Below, piece by piece: positions 53,377 through 61,331 of a stretch of 64,000 nt of DNA (positions are counted from its first letter, which is position 1; each line of letters starts with the position of its first letter). This DNA is from Silvibacterium dinghuense (GTDB lineage: Bacteria > Acidobacteriota > Terriglobia > Terriglobales > Acidobacteriaceae): NCBI RefSeq assembly GCF_004123295.1, contig NZ_SDMK01000001.1, positions 2,108,001-2,172,000 on the forward strand. The letters run 5' to 3'. Under the pieces are notes generated by a model, which saw nothing but the letters and a program-made list of their open reading frames with translations, searched no databases and had not been told where the DNA came from. Both the position numbers and the translations under genes were made by a program.

Positions 53377-56300
53377 TTAAAACAACAGCTTCAATCCGAA
53401 CTGAATCTGCCGTGAGGTCGATGCCGTGGCTGTAATGACGCCCGCCGTCGGGGAAGGCGTATCGCCGGCAGCGGTGTAGACCACCTCGTTCGGTGTGCCG
53501 AAGTTGGTGTGGTTCAGCACGTTGAAAAACTCGGCGCGAAACTGCGCGCGGAGATTTTCGAAGAGCTGCGTCTCTTTGCGTGCCGAGACATCGAGGTTGG
53601 CGAAGCCGGGGCCGACCAGCGAATTACGCCCCGCATTGCCGTATGTTCCGCTGACCGGGTTCGAGAAGGCAGCCGGGTTGAAGTACTGGGTCGGCCCACC
53701 CTGGATCACTTTGCCGTGGAAGTCAGGATTCACGTTGGGGCGGATGGGATCGCGGCTGTCGCCATTGTTCGTCGGGTTGTAGCCGAGCTGCGCAGTAAAG
53801 GGAAAGCCGGATTGCAGTGTGGCAATGCCGCTCAGGCTCCAGCCGTGAACAATATTCCGCTGCCAGGCGCTGCCGCCCGCGTGACCAAAAGGCAGGTCCC
53901 AGGTTCCGTTGATCACGGCGAGATTGCGGATGTCGGTCGAGGCCGGTCCCCAGTCGAGCTTGGGCCGGTTGGGGAACATGACGAAGGCCGGGGCATTTGC
54001 GCCGACGCTGGTATTCCATGCCGTGCCGTCGTCGAGGTTCTTCGACCACGTATACACGCCGCGCAGCTGGAAGCCATGGTCGAAGCGGTGATTCACGTCG
54101 ACCTCGAGACCGTGATACGCGGCGACACCCTCAGAGATCCAGGTGGTGGTATTCGAGAGCTTGGGGTTTGCGTAGGCTGCGCCCGAGGGGTAGTAGACCG
54201 TGCCGTTCGCCAGTGTCGAGGGGCACGGCGACGCCGGGCAGATCGTCGGGATCGGCTCGTTCACATCCTCGGAGAGCATGTTGTGGTAGCCGTGCGAGCC
54301 GACATAGCCAAGCGTCAGCGATGTATTCGGCGCAATCTTCTGCTCGACGCTCAGGGACCATGAGAGCACCGTCGGCGTATAGGCGTCGGGATTGACGCCG
54401 CTGGGCGAAACCTTGCTGCCCGAGGGCGGTGTGTCGCCGGGGGTGATCGAGAGCGAGCTCAGAGCGACGCTCTTGAGCGTGTTCGTGGTGTTGTAGGGCG
54501 CAGTCTGGTCGAGCCGGTAGTCGAGGTTGTCGAGCAGCGCGCGATAGATGCCGAAGCCGGTATGCACGATGGTATTGCCGTGGCCGGAGGGGTCCCAGGC
54601 CAGGCCCACGCGCGGCTCAGGCAGGAACGTTGCGCGGTTCTTCGAGAGCGCAGAGTGGCCGATGGTGGGATCGGTGTTGATCACGCCGTCGGTGAAGCCG
54701 TAATTCGAGGCGCGGTCATGCGCCTCATTCCATCCATTCGTCGACTCGAAGCGGAAACCGGCACGCAGCTCGAGATTGGGCCGCAGCTTGATCGTGTCCT
54801 GCACGAAGCCTGCGGCCTCGAGCGAGCGCCAGTTCAGCTCGGTCGGTGAAGGCACGGAGGTGAAGGTGGCAACTGTGCCCTCAAGGAACGTCGTCAGCGT
54901 GGTGAACGAAGCCTGCCCGTACTGGTCCTGCGCCATGTTGTCGTTCGACTGGATCTGCTGCAGCCATCCGCCGATCTCGATCTGGTGGCGGCCGCGTGTC
55001 CAGTAGACGTGGTCGTCATAGGTATACAGGTTGCGCGCCGTGCTCAGGTTGCTGCCGGCATTGGTGCCCGCGCCGGTGATCGTCGAAGCGCCATTGAGCG
55101 CCGTGCCGCCGCCGATCACGATTGCGCCGATCGGTCGCCCGGTGATCCAGCCGGGAAGATCGACCGGCGTAATCCCGGTAAACGCATAGGCTGCGCGCGA
55201 GAAGCCGAAGCGTGCGGTGTTGAGCAGTGTCGGCGAGAAGACATGCTGCTCCTGCACACTCGCTACCTGCTCGCGCAGGGCTTCCACATCCGAGCTGTAA
55301 GGATTCGCGGTCGGCGTGTTGGCGTCGCTGTCATCCACCGTGTAGACGCCGAAGAGCAGGTCCTTGTCGGAGATATTCCAGTCCGCGCGGGAGGTGCCGA
55401 AGTCCTCGCGGATGGTCTGCAGTGGGCTGCTATACGCCTCGCCGATGCCGCTGCCGAGGTCCGGTCCGTTCTGCACCGGCCACAGCGCGAGCAGCGGCTT
55501 GGTGGCTGCATTGACGCCGACATAGGTTTCCGTCCCGCTCGAATTGGGCAGGTATCCCAGGCGAGCCTCGTTATCCGGCACGAGCGTCACGTCGCTCAGG
55601 TGCAGGTTCTGCCGGAAGCCCTCGTAGTTGCCGAAGAGGAAGACTCTGTTTTTCCGGATGGGGCCGCCGAGCGAGCCGCCGAACTGATTGCGCTGGAACT
55701 CGGGAATATCGGTCTGGTCGAAGTAGTTGCGCGCATCGAACGCCGAGTTGCGCAGGAACTCGAAGACCGAGCCGTGCAGGCTATTTGTGCCTGACGCGGT
55801 GACAATACTCACCTGCGCGCCGGTGCGCTTGCCATACTCCGCACCGTAATCGTCGGTGACCACGTTGAACTCGCGCACGGCATCGACGCCGAGCAGCTGG
55901 CCGCTGGTGCCGCCGGGCGTCACATTGATCTCCGACGCTCCCGTGTACTCGATGCCGTTGAGCAGGAAAATATTGTCCTGCGGGCGATGGCCGCTGACCG
56001 CGAACATGTTGCCCACCGCAGAATTCGAGGTGCCGATGCTGCCCGAGCGCTGGTTCGAGTAATTCACGATCGCCGGATTCAGCGTCATCAGCTCGTCATA
56101 GCTGCGGCCGTTGAGCGGCATCTCCTTCACCTGGCGCTCGTCCACAAGCCCGCGTGTCTGCTGCGTGGAGAGCTCGACGGCCTGCGGCGCGGCGGCGACG
56201 GTGACCTGCTGCTGCACCTGGCCGACCGAGAGCGCGAAGTCGAGAACGGCCGACTGGCCGATCACCAGGCGCAGGCCATTCTGTGTGCTGGTAGTGAATC

Positions 56301-56568
56301 CGTCGCGTGAAACGGTGATGGCATAGGGGCCGACGGGCACTGACGGCGCGACATACCGGCCGGCCGCATCGGTGACGACTTCGCGCGTTACCCCCGTCTC
56401 TGTATTCCGCACCTCCACATGAGCCCCCGGAATAGCCGCACCGGTTGCATCATGCACGGTGCCGGTGATGGAGCCGCCGACCACCTGCGCGCCGAGTGGT
56501 GCGGCAGCGATGGAAAGAACGAGTGCGGCGACAGAAGAACTCAAGAGAAGGCGAAAACGAGCGGACAC
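53377..56568 (-). CDS. TonB-dependent receptor, Oar-like, preceded by a Cys-leader attenuator
   Basis: 1,063 residues from a GTG at 56568 with AGGAG six bases upstream (VSARFRLLLSSSVAALVLSIAAAPLGAQ, a signal peptide); the frame is open to 56670 but that part is untypical. Then the carboxypeptidase-regulatory domain ('GGSITGTVHDATGAAIPGAHVEVRNTETG'), plug-like region ('MPLNGRSYDELMTLNPAIVNY', 'YGAEYGKRTGAQVSIVTASGTNSLHGSVFEFLRNSAFDARNYFD') and the outer-membrane barrel ending 'QIQFGLKLLF'. The transported substrate is unknown, but the ~295-base leader carries a Cys-rich ORF and terminator, which suggests induction when cysteine is short, hence a sulfur source. It is divergent from cysDNH. Confidence 0.93.
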   Translation of the reverse strand: MSARFRLLLSSSVAALVLSIAAAPLGAQVVGGSITGTVHDATGAAIPGAHVEVRNTETGVTREVVTDAAGRYVAPSVPVGPYAITVSRDGFTTSTQNGLRLVIGQSAVLDFALSVGQVQQQVTVAAAPQAVELSTQQTRGLVDERQVKEMPLNGRSYDELMTLNPAIVNYSNQRSGSIGTSNSAVGNMFAVSGHRPQDNIFLLNGIEYTGASEINVTPGGTSGQLLGVDAVREFNVVTDDYGAEYGKRTGAQVSIVTASGTNSLHGSVFEFLRNSAFDARNYFDQTDIPEFQRNQFGGSLGGPIRKNRVFLFGNYEGFRQNLHLSDVTLVPDNEARLGYLPNSSGTETYVGVNAATKPLLALWPVQNGPDLGSGIGEAYSSPLQTIREDFGTSRADWNISDKDLLFGVYTVDDSDANTPTANPYSSDVEALREQVASVQEQHVFSPTLLNTARFGFSRAAYAFTGITPVDLPGWITGRPIGAIVIGGGTALNGASTITGAGTNAGSNLSTARNLYTYDDHVYWTRGRHQIEIGGWLQQIQSNDNMAQDQYGQASFTTLTTFLEGTVATFTSVPSPTELNWRSLEAAGFVQDTIKLRPNLELRAGFRFESTNGWNEAHDRASNYGFTDGVINTDPTIGHSALSKNRATFLPEPRVGLAWDPSGHGNTIVHTGFGIYRALLDNLDYRLDQTAPYNTTNTLKSVALSSLSITPGDTPPSGSKVSPSGVNPDAYTPTVLSWSLSVEQKIAPNTSLTLGYVGSHGYHNMLSEDVNEPIPTICPASPCPSTLANGTVYYPSGAAYANPKLSNTTTWISEGVAAYHGLEVDVNHRFDHGFQLRGVYTWSKNLDDGTAWNTSVGANAPAFVMFPNRPKLDWGPASTDIRNLAVINGTWDLPFGHAGGSAWQRNIVHGWSLSGIATLQSGFPFTAQLGYNPTNNGDSRDPIRPNVNPDFHGKVIQGGPTQYFNPAAFSNPVSGTYGNAGRNSLVGPGFANLDVSARKETQLFENLRAQFRAEFFNVLNHTNFGTPNEVVYTAAGDTPSPTAGVITATASTSRQIQFGLKLLF

Positions 56569-56719
56569 AATAGGCTCCTGGTACGAAGGGAAAGAGGGGA
56601 AGCGAAAGGCGCAGCAAGGGAAGGAAGGCGCAGGCGGAGGCTGGAGCCTCAACAACAGCCGCGGCGACAACAGGTTAAGAAGGTACGGAAGAAAGACATA
56701 AGCAGCTCGCAGGAAAATG

Positions 56720-56747
56720 AAAAAGCCGGGACAGGAGCGTCACCGGC
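56720..56747 (-). terminator. Intrinsic terminator (attenuator) in the receptor leader
   Basis: On the minus strand: GCCGG-T-GAC-(loop GCTCCT)-GTC-CCGGC, then TTTTT (56720-56724). Two stem segments 5+3 pairs with one bulge. Lies 28 bases after the Cys-leader stop and 150 bases before the receptor start, so it would stop transcription before the receptor. Its 5' arm can pair instead with 56790-56797 (CGCCGGAC on the plus strand), which lies inside the leader ORF. Confidence 0.82.
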
Positions 56748-56774
56748 GGGGTCGAGGGAGGCTGAGCGGATCAG

Positions 56775-56864
56775 CTAGAAGAGCATGTGCGCCGGACACG
56801 AGGAGGCATGAAGCTGGACTCGACAGGAGCAGAGTCGACAAGCCATGCTGGCAGCGCGAAACAT
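56775..56864 (-). CDS. Cys-rich leader peptide of the TonB-dependent receptor gene
   Basis: 29-codon ORF from ATG 56864. Begins MFRAASMACRLCSC and continues with RVQLHASSCPAHMLF: four Cys codons, three within six residues. The ATG lies exactly where transcription from the 56871-56899 promoter should start (seventh base after the -10 box), so it is probably leaderless; no Shine-Dalgarno is seen. A shorter start at 56846 keeps all Cys. The codons for Ser-Cys-Pro-Ala (TGTCCGGCG) complement the 5' arm of the terminator after the stop. A ribosome stalled at the early Cys codons would free that segment, form an antiterminator and let the receptor gene be transcribed. Not seen as a family; mechanism is inference from sequence. 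Confidence 0.62.
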   Translation of the reverse strand: MFRAASMACRLCSCRVQLHASSCPAHMLF

Positions 56865-56870
56865 AGGCTG

Positions 56871-56899
56871 ACTATAAGGTGGGCGGACCGGGGCGTCAA
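56871..56899 (-). promoter_or_regulatory. Sigma-70-type promoter of the receptor leader
   Basis: On the minus strand: -35 TTGACG (complement of 56894-56899), 17-base spacer, -10 TATAGT (complement of 56871-56876). The start point falls at about 56864, on the leader ATG. Confidence 0.72.
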
Positions 56900-56910
56900 G
56901 ATCGAAGCAA

Positions 56911-56939
56911 TTGACAATCCCCGCCCACTGCGCGACCCT
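56911..56939 (+). promoter_or_regulatory. Promoter of the cysDNH leader
   Basis: -35 TTGACA (56911-56916) is perfect; 17 bases further, GACCCT (56934-56939) keeps only the A2 and T6 positions of the -10 consensus, so it is a weak match and may need an activator. Eight bases later lies the leader ATG at 56947. The two -35 boxes of this divergent pair are only 11 bases apart (56900-56910), a site where a shared regulator could sit. Confidence 0.45.
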
Positions 56940-56946
56940 GAAAGAG

Positions 56947-57039
56947 ATGCGTTTTGCTCCAGCTGCGACCGTATTTGTGATGCACGCCTGTTGTTGTGCG
57001 TGTTGTCCCCGCACGGCCGTGTGCTCCGTGAACGCATGA
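56947..57039 (+). CDS. Poly-cysteine leader peptide of the cysDNH operon
   Basis: 30-codon ORF from ATG 56947 (alternative ATG 56980). The C-terminal part reads [19 protein letters not shown]: five of the six residues after His-Ala are Cys (TGT TGT TGT GCG TGT TGT), and a sixth Cys (TGC) follows. No Shine-Dalgarno; the ATG falls close to the expected start point, so leaderless translation is plausible. The segment GGCCGTGTGCTC (57015-57026), inside the ORF, can pair with GAGCCCACCGCC (57074-57085), the 5' arm of the next terminator. Stalling at the Cys run when charged tRNA-Cys is scarce would favour this and allow read-through into cysD. Same logic as trp/his-type attenuators; Cys leaders of this sort are known from mycobacteria. 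Confidence 0.7.
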   Translation: MRFAPAATVFVMHACCCACCPRTAVCSVNA

Positions 57040-57073
57040 TCGCATCGTAAGACCGCACTTCGATCTGTACTCC

Positions 57074-57116
57074 GAGCCCACCGCCTCCTACTACGGCGAG
57101 TGGGTTTTTGCTTTTT
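57074..57116 (+). terminator. Intrinsic terminator (attenuator) in the cysDNH leader
   Basis: CCCAC-CGCC (57077-57085) pairs with GGCG-A-GTGGG (57095-57104, one bulged A), loop of 9, followed by TTTTTGCTTTTT (57105-57116). It lies 38 bases after the Cys-leader stop and 69 bases before cysD. A classic rho-independent terminator. Confidence 0.88.
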
Positions 57117-57184
57117 CGGGCCAGGTGCAACTCGCAGCAGCCCGCGCCGTCAGTGAAGAAGAGATCAATGCAGGACGTATCCTT

Positions 57185-58120
57185 ATGACTACCGCAGTTG
57201 CCGACATCGCCGAATCGCCCGCCTCGCGGCTGAGCCATCTCAAGCTGCTCGAGGCCGAGAGCATTCATATCTTCCGCGAGGTTGCGTCGGAGTTCGAGAA
57301 GCCGGTGATGCTCTACTCCATCGGCAAGGATTCATCGGTGATGCTGCGCCTGGCGCAGAAGGCGTTTTATCCGGGGCCGATCCCGTTTCCGCTGCTGCAC
57401 GTGGACACGGGCTACAAATTCCGCGAGATGATCGAGTTTCGCGACAACTACACGCGGGAGCTGGGGCTCGACCTGCTCGTGTGGCGCAATGAAGAGGCGC
57501 TCGCCAACGGTGCGAATCCGGTTGATCTGGGCACGCAGCGCTGCTGCGGCCTGCTCAAGACCACTGCGCTGCTCGACGGTCTGCGCTACTACGGCTTCGA
57601 CGCGGCCTTCGGCGGTGCGCGCCGCGACGAAGAGAAGTCACGCGCGAAAGAACGCATCTACTCCTTCCGCGACAAGGCCGGCCAGTGGGACCCTAAGGCA
57701 CAGCGGCCCGAGTTGTGGAACCTCTACAACTCGCGCGTCGGCCCTGGCGAGAGCATCCGCGTCTTCCCACTCTCCAACTGGACTGAGCTCGACATCTGGC
57801 ATTACATCCATCTCGAAAACATTCCCATCGTGCCGCTCTATTTCGCGAAGGAGCGCAGGATGCTGGTGCGCGGCGAGAGCCTCATCCCTGTCGAGCAGCC
57901 CTTTATCCAGGGCCTGCCCGGTGAAGAGCAGCTGGTGCGCTGCCGCCTGCGTTCGCTCGGCTGCAGTCCCTGCACCGGAGCCATCCGTTCTGACGCCGAC
58001 ACCATTCCGAAGATCATTGCCGAGCTGGTGTCCTTCCGCAGCTCCGAGCGCGCCAACCGCATCATCGATCACGACCAGGAAGGCTCGATGGAGATCAAGA
58101 AGCGCGAGGGGTATTTCTAA
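57185..58120 (+). CDS. cysD: Sulfate adenylyltransferase subunit 2 (CysD)
   Basis: 311 residues from ATG 57185 ([37 protein letters not shown]); a GTG at 57125 opens the frame earlier. Small subunit of ATP sulfurylase, forming adenosine-5'-phosphosulfate from ATP and sulfate. PP-loop '[25 protein letters not shown]' (SxGKDS), '[19 protein letters not shown]', '[20 protein letters not shown]' and '[23 protein letters not shown]' are diagnostic. First structural gene of the operon, after a Cys-leader attenuator. Stop and cysN start share one base (TAATG). Confidence 0.97.
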   Translation: MTTAVADIAESPASRLSHLKLLEAESIHIFREVASEFEKPVMLYSIGKDSSVMLRLAQKAFYPGPIPFPLLHVDTGYKFREMIEFRDNYTRELGLDLLVWRNEEALANGANPVDLGTQRCCGLLKTTALLDGLRYYGFDAAFGGARRDEEKSRAKERIYSFRDKAGQWDPKAQRPELWNLYNSRVGPGESIRVFPLSNWTELDIWHYIHLENIPIVPLYFAKERRMLVRGESLIPVEQPFIQGLPGEEQLVRCRLRSLGCSPCTGAIRSDADTIPKIIAELVSFRSSERANRIIDHDQEGSMEIKKREGYF

Positions 58121-59736
58121 TGAGTGCAACGCCCCTTACAGAAGTGCAGGGAGAAGAACAGCTGGAGACCTTCTCGATCGAAGACTTCCTCGAGGTGGAG
58201 CAGGCCAAGGACCTGCTGCGCTTTACGACCGCAGGCAGTGTGGATGACGGCAAGTCGACGCTGATCGGCCGCCTGCTCTACGACTCGAAGAACGTCTATG
58301 AGGATCACGTCCGCTCGGTCACGCGCGTGCAGACCACGACCTCGGGCGCGAGCGCCCCGGCCATCGACTTCGCGCTGCTCACGGACGGCCTGCGCGCAGA
58401 GCGCGAGCAGGGCATCACCATCGATGTGGCCTACCGCTACTTCTCCACGCAGCGGCGCAAGTTCATCATCGCCGATACGCCGGGCCACGAGCAGTACACG
58501 CGCAACATGGCCACTGGCGCTTCGACTGCCGACCTCGCCATCATCCTCATCGACGCGCGCAAGGGCCTGCTGAACCAGTCGCGCCGTCACGCGTACATCT
58601 CGGCGCTGCTGGGCATTCCCCGCGTGGTCGCGGCCATCAACAAGATGGACCTCGTCGACTATTCGGAAGAAGTATTCAAGACGTTGTCGCGCGACTTTGC
58701 CGAGCTCGCCTCGCGCGTCGGCCTGCGCCATGTGCAGGCGATTCCGATCAGCGCGCTTGCGGGTGACAACGTGGTGCATCACGGCGACAACACGCCCTGG
58801 TACACCGGTCCCACGCTGCTCGACTACCTCGAGCATGTGCCGGTCGAGCGCAACAACTCTGCATTGTCGTTCCGTATGCCGGTGCAGCGCGTCATTCGTC
58901 CCAACCAGGATTTTCGCGGCTTCGCCGGACAGATCGCCGCAGGCACCATCCGTCGCGGCGACCGCATTGTTTCGCTGCCTTCCGGCCAGACAAGCCGCGT
59001 CGAAAAGATCGTCACCTTCGATGGCGAGCTCGAAGAAGCGAGCGCACCGCTCTCTATCACGCTCACGCTCGAAGACGAGCGCGATATCAGCCGCGGCGAT
59101 CTGATCGCGGCAGTCGATGGCGCGCCGAAAGTGGCCAATCACTTCGAAGCGTCGGTGGTGTGGCTCAACGAGCAGCCCCTCAAGGTGAATCACCGCTATC
59201 TGCTCAAGCACACTAGCCACCTGGTGCCGGCGCGGGTGCGGTCTATCCGCCATCGCATCGATATTCAAACGCTGAAGCCGCAGGCCGCGGCGGAGCTTGA
59301 TCTGAACGCGATCGGGTTGATTGAAGTTACGACCGATCGGCCGATCCTCGCCGATCTCTACCATGCGAATCGCGCCACCGGCAGCTTCATCCTCGTCGAT
59401 CCGCAGAACAATGCAACGGTAGGCGCCGGCATGATCCGGCATATTCTCACTGCGACAGTTACAAATTCCACGCTGCCGGGCATTCTTGCCGGCAACGAGG
59501 CGAGGCTCGTCGAAATCGAGAGCCTCCTGCTTGAGCGTGAAGTCGCGGTGGTGCGCACCAAGGTCGAGGACCGCGAAATCTGGCGCGCGCTCCAGCATGT
59601 AGGCGTGGTGGTGCTCGTCGAAACGCATGCAGCCGCGCTGACACGCGTGCTGGCCGATGGCTCAACGGAAGATGTTACCGCAACGGATGCGGAGTCGCTC
59701 GCGAACCTGTTGAGCGGCGAAAGCAAAGAGGAATAA
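58120..59736 (+). CDS. cysN: Sulfate adenylyltransferase subunit 1, GTPase (CysN), with C-terminal extension
   Basis: 538 residues. EF-Tu-like GTPase that energises CysD. G1 'TAGSVDDGKSTLIGRLLYD', G3 'IADTPGHEQYTRNMATGAS', G4 'AINKMDLVDYSE'; domains 2 and 3 follow ('RVIRPNQDFRGFAGQIAAGTIRRGDRI'; 'HLVPARVRSIRHRIDIQTL'). E. coli CysN has 475 residues; here about 60 extra follow the 'VGAGMIRHIL' end: 'LLEREVAVVRTKVEDREIWRALQHVGVVVLVETHAAALTRV'. This is not the APS kinase (CysC) domain found in fused CysNC, as no P-loop is present. Translationally coupled to cysD. Confidence 0.95.
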   Translation: MSATPLTEVQGEEQLETFSIEDFLEVEQAKDLLRFTTAGSVDDGKSTLIGRLLYDSKNVYEDHVRSVTRVQTTTSGASAPAIDFALLTDGLRAEREQGITIDVAYRYFSTQRRKFIIADTPGHEQYTRNMATGASTADLAIILIDARKGLLNQSRRHAYISALLGIPRVVAAINKMDLVDYSEEVFKTLSRDFAELASRVGLRHVQAIPISALAGDNVVHHGDNTPWYTGPTLLDYLEHVPVERNNSALSFRMPVQRVIRPNQDFRGFAGQIAAGTIRRGDRIVSLPSGQTSRVEKIVTFDGELEEASAPLSITLTLEDERDISRGDLIAAVDGAPKVANHFEASVVWLNEQPLKVNHRYLLKHTSHLVPARVRSIRHRIDIQTLKPQAAAELDLNAIGLIEVTTDRPILADLYHANRATGSFILVDPQNNATVGAGMIRHILTATVTNSTLPGILAGNEARLVEIESLLLEREVAVVRTKVEDREIWRALQHVGVVVLVETHAAALTRVLADGSTEDVTATDAESLANLLSGESKEE

Positions 59737-59738
59737 AC

Positions 59739-60473
59739 ATGACAACGACGGCAGAAGTAGTCATCCCCGGGCTCGCAGAGAAGATCGCAGAGGCCCAGCG
59801 CTTTGTGCGCGCGGAGCTCGCAGGCCGCGAGGCCGAAGCAGCGGTCACCAGCAGCTTCCAGGCCGAAGACATGGTCGTCGTCGATCTCGTGCGCCAGGTG
59901 CTGCCCCATGTGCCGGTGCTGTTCCTCGATACCGGCTATCACTTCCGCGCGACCTACGAGTATCGCGATCAGATGGCGCAGGCGTGGAACCTCAATCTCG
60001 TGAATGTTCTGCCGGAAAAGACCGTCGCCGAGCAGGAGGCCGAGTTCGGCATCCTCAACCAGATCGCGCCCGACAAGTGCTGTGGCCTGCGCAAGGTGGG
60101 GCCGTTGTTCAAGTCGCTCGATCCCTATGGCCTGTGGTTCACGGGCCTGCGCCGCGAGCAGGCCAAGACGCGCGCCAACCTGCAGGTCGCGGAGTTTTTC
60201 TCGCTGCCTACCGGCAAGCAGCTACGCAAGCTGAGCCCGCTGGCGGACTGGACGACGCGCGAGGTCTGGTACTACGCACAGCAGCGTGAGATTCCCTTGC
60301 TGCCGCTCTATGATCTCGGCTATTCGAGCATCGGCTGCGAACCCTGCACCAGCCTTCCGCTTAGCTCGGACGATCCGCGCTCGGGTCGCTGGGGCGGCCA
60401 TAAGGTCGAGTGCGGCATCCATATTCAGCCGGCTGCTCCTGTTGCGGGCCCAGGTACGGGCGTGGAGAAGTAG
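59739..60473 (+). CDS. cysH: Adenylyl-sulfate (APS) reductase, CysH family
   Basis: 244 residues. Reduces APS to sulfite with thioredoxin electrons. 'TSSFQAEDMVVVDLV' and 'VLFLDTGYHFRATYEYRDQM' bind the nucleotide. The Cys pair motif 'DKCCGLRKVGPL' and 'SIGCEPCTSL' supply the [4Fe-4S] ligands that mark APS-using rather than PAPS-using enzymes, and the C-terminal catalytic Cys lies in 'HKVECGIHI'. This fits the lack of any cysC nearby. Starts two bases after cysN and is followed three bases later by a TauE/SafE gene. Sulfite reductase is not in the window. Confidence 0.95.
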   Translation: MTTTAEVVIPGLAEKIAEAQRFVRAELAGREAEAAVTSSFQAEDMVVVDLVRQVLPHVPVLFLDTGYHFRATYEYRDQMAQAWNLNLVNVLPEKTVAEQEAEFGILNQIAPDKCCGLRKVGPLFKSLDPYGLWFTGLRREQAKTRANLQVAEFFSLPTGKQLRKLSPLADWTTREVWYYAQQREIPLLPLYDLGYSSIGCEPCTSLPLSSDDPRSGRWGGHKVECGIHIQPAAPVAGPGTGVEK

Positions 60474-60476
60474 CAC

Positions 60477-61316
60477 ATGGAATTCGGACTGGGCTTTCTC
60501 ATCGCGTTCATCATTGCCATTACCGGCGTAGGCGCGGGCACCATCACCGCGCCGCTGCTGATCCTGGTGCTGCATGTGCCGATCGCGGTCAGCGTGGGCA
60601 CGGCGCTGGCGTATTCGACCGCGGTGAAAGCTGTTGTCGTGCCCTTGCAGGTGATGCGCAAGCAGATCAACTGGAAGGTGCTGGCTGTCATGCTGGCAGG
60701 AGGACTCCCCGGCGTCATCGTGGGCACGCTGCTCTTCAAGCGCTTCGGCGCACTCAAGGGGCATGCCTTCTTCTTTGGCGCGCTCGGCACGGTCATCGTC
60801 TTTTCGTCGGCGTGGCATCTCTTCCGGCACTTCCGTCCGAATGCCATCTCCGGCCATCGTCCTGCACGGATGAAGACGATCGGCGCGCTGATGTTCCCCA
60901 TCGCCGCCGAGGTCGGCTTCTCGTCCTCCGGCGCAGGAGCGCTCGGATCGCTGGCGCTCATGAGCCTTTCGCCATTGAGCGCTGCGCAGGTGGTTGGCAC
61001 CGATCTGGCCTTCGCCTTTTGCGTAACGCTGTTGGGCAGTGGTCTGCACTTTGCCGACGGCAGCATTGATAAAGCGCTGCTGGTGAAGCTGGTGATCGGT
61101 GGACTGGTGGGCGCGCTGGCGGGGTCGGCCGTTGCGCCGCGTGTGCCGAACAAGCAGCTTCGGCTGGCGCTGTCGGTGGTGTTGCTGGCGCTGGGATTGC
61201 AGTTCTGCTACCAGGCTGTAGCCAAGCAACTCAGCACGCACAGCTCAAATGGCCGCTCGGCTGCGGTGCATGGCGCGGAGCCGCATGCGCTGGCGCTGGC
61301 GCATCCGCAGCAATAA
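60477..61316 (+). CDS. TauE/SafE family sulfite exporter-like permease
   Basis: 279-residue inner-membrane protein with about eight hydrophobic segments, TauE/SafE (DUF81) type: 'GLGFLIAFIIAITGVGAGTITAPLLILVLHVPIAVSVGTALAYSTAVKAVVVPLQV', then a second repeat 'VGFSSSGAGALGSLALMSLSPLSAAQVVGTDLAFAFCVTLLGSGLHF'. In an operon with APS reductase it probably moves sulfite or a related anion, either exporting excess sulfite or importing a sulfur source; direction is not visible. Three bases separate it from cysH, so it is the last gene of the cys operon. The C-terminus is a soluble tail (after about 255). Confidence 0.9.
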   Translation: MEFGLGFLIAFIIAITGVGAGTITAPLLILVLHVPIAVSVGTALAYSTAVKAVVVPLQVMRKQINWKVLAVMLAGGLPGVIVGTLLFKRFGALKGHAFFFGALGTVIVFSSAWHLFRHFRPNAISGHRPARMKTIGALMFPIAAEVGFSSSGAGALGSLALMSLSPLSAAQVVGTDLAFAFCVTLLGSGLHFADGSIDKALLVKLVIGGLVGALAGSAVAPRVPNKQLRLALSVVLLALGLQFCYQAVAKQLSTHSSNGRSAAVHGAEPHALALAHPQQ

Positions 61317-61331
61317 CTTCGATCCTTTCCG

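Noticed and set aside
58117-59628. 503-codon open frame antisense to cysN
   Set aside because: Complete overlap with a clearly real cysN on the other strand; no known motif.
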